A stretch of 64,000 nucleotides of DNA from Bermanella sp040371755 (lineage in GTDB: Bacteria > Pseudomonadota > Gammaproteobacteria > Pseudomonadales > Oceanobacteraceae). Below, piece after piece: positions 61,092 to 64,000 of this stretch. The stretch covers positions 62,001-126,000 of the forward strand of contig NZ_BAABWE010000009.1 of assembly GCF_040371755.1 (NCBI RefSeq), written 5' to 3'. Under the pieces are notes generated by a model. The model was not told the DNA's origin and searched no databases. It saw nothing but the letters and a program-made list of their open reading frames with translations. The position numbers and the translations under genes were made by a program. Numbering within the stretch: the first letter of the stretch is position 1; the number at the start of each line of letters is the position of its first letter.

Positions 61092-62813
61092 TTAAGAGGC
61101 GCTTGCTTGTGCGCGCTTGGCATCTTCCTGATCTTTCAACTCACGACGTAAGATTTTACCAACCGGAGTCATAGGTAACTCATCGCGGAACTCAATGTGA
61201 CGAGGCATTTTGTAACCTGTTAGCTTCTCTTTCAAGAAGGCTTTAACCTCTTCAACAGAAAGGCTTGGGTTACTAGAAATAATGAATAATTTCACAGCTT
61301 CACCTGATTTTTCATCTGGTACACCAATTACTGCACAGTTTTCAACATCAGGGTGGTCAGCTACAACGGCTTCAATCTCATTAGGGAATACATTGAAACC
61401 TGATACGATGATCATGTCTTTTAAGCGATCCACGATGCGTACAAAGCCATCTTCTGCGATGATTGCAACGTCGCCAGTACGGAACCACTCTCCGTCTTCA
61501 GTGAAAGCATCTTTGGTTGCGTCTGGACGCTTCCAGTAACCTTTCATGACTTGTGGACCTTTCACGCATAGCTCGCCACGTTCGCCAACTGCAACGTCAT
61601 TGCCTTCGGCATCAATACACTTCAATGCACAACCCGGCATGGCTTGACCTACAGAGCCTAGCTGCTCTAGACCATTTGATGGGTTCACCGATACTGTTGG
61701 CGAACATTCTGTTAAACCATAACCTTCTGTAATGGCACAACCTGTTAACTGCTTCCAACGCTTCGCTGTATCTTCTATTAATGCCGTACCACCTGAAAGT
61801 GTCAGGTACATATGGCTAAAGTCGATTTTTTTGAAATTTGGGTTGTTCATTAGAGAGACAAACAAGGTGTTTAAGCCCACTAAAACCCCCACTTTATGTG
61901 GCAACATAGACTTAATGAAGCCATCAATATCACGAGGGTTTGGAATCAATAATGTGTGATCGCCACATTCAAAGTAAGTCATCATATGCATAGAGAACGC
62001 ATAAATATGGTAAAGCGGCAATGGAGCAACGGCAGTGACGGCGCCTTCACCACGGATCAGCTTGCCGTCATCTGTGGTTTGATGAATCGTTGCTTGAGAC
62101 ATTGTCATATTCGCAACTATGTTGCGGTTAGTCAGCTCAGCCCCTTTTGCTACACCAGTTGTACCACCAGTATATTGAAGAACGATAGTGTCTTGTGGAT
62201 CAGATAAATGTGCATCTTTAAAAGGCTTGCCTTTACCCAAACTCAAGGCCTTAAGGAAAGACGTAGCTTCTGGTAGTGAATATGCAGGAACGGCTTTTTT
62301 AACTTTCTTCATAACAAAGTTAATTAAAGAGCGCTTCACAAATGGCAGTAAATCCGCAGCACTGGTAACGATAATGTTTTCTAAGCCCGTTTTATCTTTT
62401 ACGTTTTGAACAGAGTGTGCAAATACGTCCATACATACTAGAGCTTTCGCTTCTGAGTCGTTGAACTGATGAAGCATTTCACGCTCAGTATACATTGGGT
62501 TAGTATTGGTAATGCGCATGCCTGCACGTAATGCTCCGTATACCACTACTGGGTATTGCAGCACGTTTGGCATTTGTACAGCAACGGTATCACCGGGCTT
62601 TAGATTCGTATGATTTTGCAGGTAACTTGCAAATGCACCTGAAAGTACATCCATATCTTGATAGGTAAGCGTGTGGCCTAAGCAAGTAAATGCTGGGCGA
62701 TCTGCATACTGTTTGAAAGACTTTTCGATAGCATCAATTGCACTGTCATATTTGATTTCTATACTATCTACAACGCCTGGTGCGCGCTTACCATCCCAAA
62801 AAGATGCTTCCAT
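61092..62813 (-). CDS. fadD: Long-chain-fatty-acid-CoA ligase
   Basis: Activates fatty acids to acyl-CoA for beta-oxidation or lipid synthesis. The 573-residue AMP-forming enzyme shows the P-loop YTGGTTGVAKGAE near 213-225, EGYGLTECSP near 362, GDVAIIAEDGFVRIVDRLKDMIIVSGFNVFP and the catalytic Lys in PMTPVGKILRREL. No other beta-oxidation genes are nearby. It sits between sufT and sufE but has its own terminator. Confidence 0.9.
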   Translation of the reverse strand: MEASFWDGKRAPGVVDSIEIKYDSAIDAIEKSFKQYADRPAFTCLGHTLTYQDMDVLSGAFASYLQNHTNLKPGDTVAVQMPNVLQYPVVVYGALRAGMRITNTNPMYTEREMLHQFNDSEAKALVCMDVFAHSVQNVKDKTGLENIIVTSAADLLPFVKRSLINFVMKKVKKAVPAYSLPEATSFLKALSLGKGKPFKDAHLSDPQDTIVLQYTGGTTGVAKGAELTNRNIVANMTMSQATIHQTTDDGKLIRGEGAVTAVAPLPLYHIYAFSMHMMTYFECGDHTLLIPNPRDIDGFIKSMLPHKVGVLVGLNTLFVSLMNNPNFKKIDFSHMYLTLSGGTALIEDTAKRWKQLTGCAITEGYGLTECSPTVSVNPSNGLEQLGSVGQAMPGCALKCIDAEGNDVAVGERGELCVKGPQVMKGYWKRPDATKDAFTEDGEWFRTGDVAIIAEDGFVRIVDRLKDMIIVSGFNVFPNEIEAVVADHPDVENCAVIGVPDEKSGEAVKLFIISSNPSLSVEEVKAFLKEKLTGYKMPRHIEFRDELPMTPVGKILRRELKDQEDAKRAQASAS

Positions 62814-63088
62814 TTTGTCATTACCTCTAAAAGAATAGATTGTCGTTACGCCGACCTTTTGAGTCTACTAGGTTTGGATATTTACCAAGCTTAGACGTAC
62901 GCTTTTTTTATTGTTGTTCAAAATTCGAGGCACACTATGACGTAATTCAAGGCATTTTAAAAGACCCAAATACGACGCCGGCACCAAGTACTATCAAACA
63001 ATAAGCAGAATTTTAGTTGATACTAAAGCATTACTAAAAAGCACTATGTAACGTTTTTTACATTGTGTTGTTTTTTAGAGGCTTTTTA

Positions 63089-63622
63089 CTAAAAGAACAT
63101 GCCCGTTTCTAATTGAGCTTCTTCACTCATCATCTCACGAGACCACGGCGGATCGAATACTAATTCCACATGTACCTCTTTAACATTTGGAACCAGTGCC
63201 GTTCGATACTTCACATCACTCACCAAAACCGGCCCCATACCACATGCTGGGGCCGTTAATGTCATATCGATGGACACCTTTTGCCCTGACTGATCAATAT
63301 TAACCCGATAGATTAATCCCAGATCCACAAGGTTTACTGGGATTTCAGGGTCATAAATGGTTCTCAGTGCTTGCCAAACGTCATCTTCGCGAATTGTCAG
63401 GCCTTCTCCGGGCTCAAAGCTCAGCACCTCAGACTCTAAACCCAATGCCGCCGCATCAGTACCGTCTACACGGGCCATATTACCGTTATATACAACGGTA
63501 TAGTTACCACCCAGTGCTTGAGTCAATGTGACAAAGCTACCCGATGGAATGGTGATTTTTGTCCCTACAGGGACTAAGCGGGCTGGCACATCACTTTGTG
63601 CCACTACCATTCTTCTTTCCAT
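63089..63622 (-). CDS. sufT: Fe-S assembly protein SufT
   Basis: A 177-residue protein: an N-terminal extension (about 1-80) and a C-terminal DUF59/MIP18 domain (about 80-165) with VWQALRTIYDPEIPVNLVDLGLIY and TLTAPACGMGPVLVSDV, where Cys is the conserved residue of the family. SufT helps mature Fe-S proteins. Lies 154 bp downstream of an A-type carrier gene, consistent with a suf cluster starting outside the window. Confidence 0.9.
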   Translation of the reverse strand: MERRMVVAQSDVPARLVPVGTKITIPSGSFVTLTQALGGNYTVVYNGNMARVDGTDAAALGLESEVLSFEPGEGLTIREDDVWQALRTIYDPEIPVNLVDLGLIYRVNIDQSGQKVSIDMTLTAPACGMGPVLVSDVKYRTALVPNVKEVHVELVFDPPWSREMMSEEAQLETGMFF

Positions 63623-63776
63623 ATATAAACTCTTTGATCTATATAATCTTCCAGTCGCGTCATGAGCGATGGAAAGACAAGGCAGAAAATAAGCGAGGCA
63701 AATGAGTGTATGTTTTATACATGATGTTGCCGAGCTTGTTTTCTAACGCGGTATTACCAAGCGCAATAGCGACCCA

Positions 63777-64000
63777 TCAAATATTGAAGCTTTCACCACA
63801 ACCACACTCATCTTTCGCATTAGGGTTATTAAACTTCATAGTGCTGTTTAAACCCTCTGTGGTGTAATCGATTTCAGTACCGTTTACATAGGGTAACGCT
63901 TCGGCTGTGACATAAAGAATCACATCGTCTGCCACCTGAAAGCTACGCTCATTACCGGTTACAACTTCCAACAATTGCAGGTCGTATTTAAAGCCAGAAC
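63777..64000 (-). CDS. A-type Fe-S carrier (SufA/IscA-like), 3' part
   Basis: The frame runs off the right edge. The visible portion begins SGFKYDLQLLEVV (the conserved segment after the first Cys of A-type carriers) and ends with the CGCG pair (DECGCGESF), two of the three cluster-binding cysteines. The short open frame starting at an internal TTG (63974) is not the true start. Whether it is SufA, IscA or ErpA cannot be decided from the fragment; sufT and sufE nearby favour SufA. Confidence 0.85.
   Translation of the reverse strand, partial: SGFKYDLQLLEVVTGNERSFQVADDVILYVTAEALPYVNGTEIDYTTEGLNSTMKFNNPNAKDECGCGESFNI

Noticed and set aside
63046..63061. TGTAA-N6-TTACA palindrome upstream of sufT as a regulator site
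   Set aside because: It lies in the fadD-sufT gap, downstream of sufT, and within an AT-rich T-run; no known regulator consensus is matched well.
1..64000. CRISPR arrays, rRNA or tRNA genes, insertion sequences, prophage
   Set aside because: No regularly spaced direct repeats, no T-loop consensus with matching acceptor stem, and no transposase, integrase or phage structural genes were seen.

Overview
The window reads as chromosomal DNA of a free-living, probably marine gammaproteobacterium close to the Oceanospirillales/Marinobacter/Pseudomonas branch. This is inferred from gene content and order: guaBA next to divergent xseA, a minCDE operon, the der-bamB-yfgM-hisS-ispG-pilW-rlmN-ndk run, CpxP divergent from CpxRA, a PilH-type receiver, AbgT, and lineage-typical small families (DUF2788, DUF4404, DUF3530, SmrA). 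Base composition looks moderately AT-rich (by eye, not computed). I see no rRNA, tRNA, CRISPR array, insertion sequence or prophage.

Layout. 1-5.3 kb: end of a membrane protein, then leftward tadA, a lipoprotein hydrolase, zapB, a PatB-type C-S lyase, a small lipoprotein and a leucine-rich-repeat/protein-kinase fusion. 5.3-6.9 kb: an AT-rich sulfotransferase-like gene and a 406-bp gene-free stretch. 6.9-10.2 kb: guaB and guaA, separated by an unusually structured 263-bp spacer. 10.3-16.6 kb: a hydrolase remnant, then rightward xseA, an M23 peptidase, smrA, a soluble chemoreceptor with a degenerate zinc-binding domain, a Rieske protein and a DUF3530 protein. 16.6-21.8 kb, leftward: an MntP-like membrane protein, a two-CxxCH lipoprotein, a PhoX lipoprotein with a collagen-like linker and a DsbA-fold protein. 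21.9-24.5 kb: Cpx envelope-stress system with a perfect CpxR box between the divergent promoters. 24.5-32.5 kb: patatin-like lipase, an Rmf/CrpP-like small protein, a leftward four-gene signalling operon (RGQV-motif protein, CHASE2 adenylate cyclase, thioredoxin-fold protein, six-helix chemoreceptor), then a 505-bp gap carrying what looks like a sigma-54-driven small RNA, and a DUF4404/CBS/membrane-protein operon. 32.6-38.6 kb: DUF2788, AbgT, small zinc ribbon protein, TetR regulator, DUF481 barrel, PilH-like receiver and unknown genes. 38.7-42.2 kb: unknown protein, a DUF1244-HopJ fusion, minCDE. 42.3-49.2 kb: small basic protein, parvulin, trxB, and a two-gene phosphorelay (large hybrid kinase plus dual-receiver protein). 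49.4-51.8 kb: PIN-PhoH ATPase, small secreted protein, truncated globin. 51.9-64 kb: the leftward housekeeping block from an A-type Fe-S carrier (cut by the window edge), sufT, fadD, sufE, ndk, rlmN, pilW, ispG, hisS, yfgM and bamB to der.

Most of the window is ordinary core genome: nucleotide synthesis (guaBA, ndk), division-site placement (zapB, minCDE), tRNA and rRNA modification (tadA, rlmN), translation and ribosome assembly (hisS, der), envelope assembly (bamB, yfgM, Cpx) and Fe-S biogenesis. The items most worth a second look are the candidate sigma-54-dependent RNA at about 30942-31088, the stem-loop-rich guaB-guaA spacer ending in a terminator at the guaA ribosome binding site, a similar hairpin at trxB, the DUF1244-HopJ fusion, the chemoreceptor that has lost three of four CZB zinc ligands, the LRR-kinase fusion and the CHASE2-cyclase operon. 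All calls come from reading the sequence; no database search was run.
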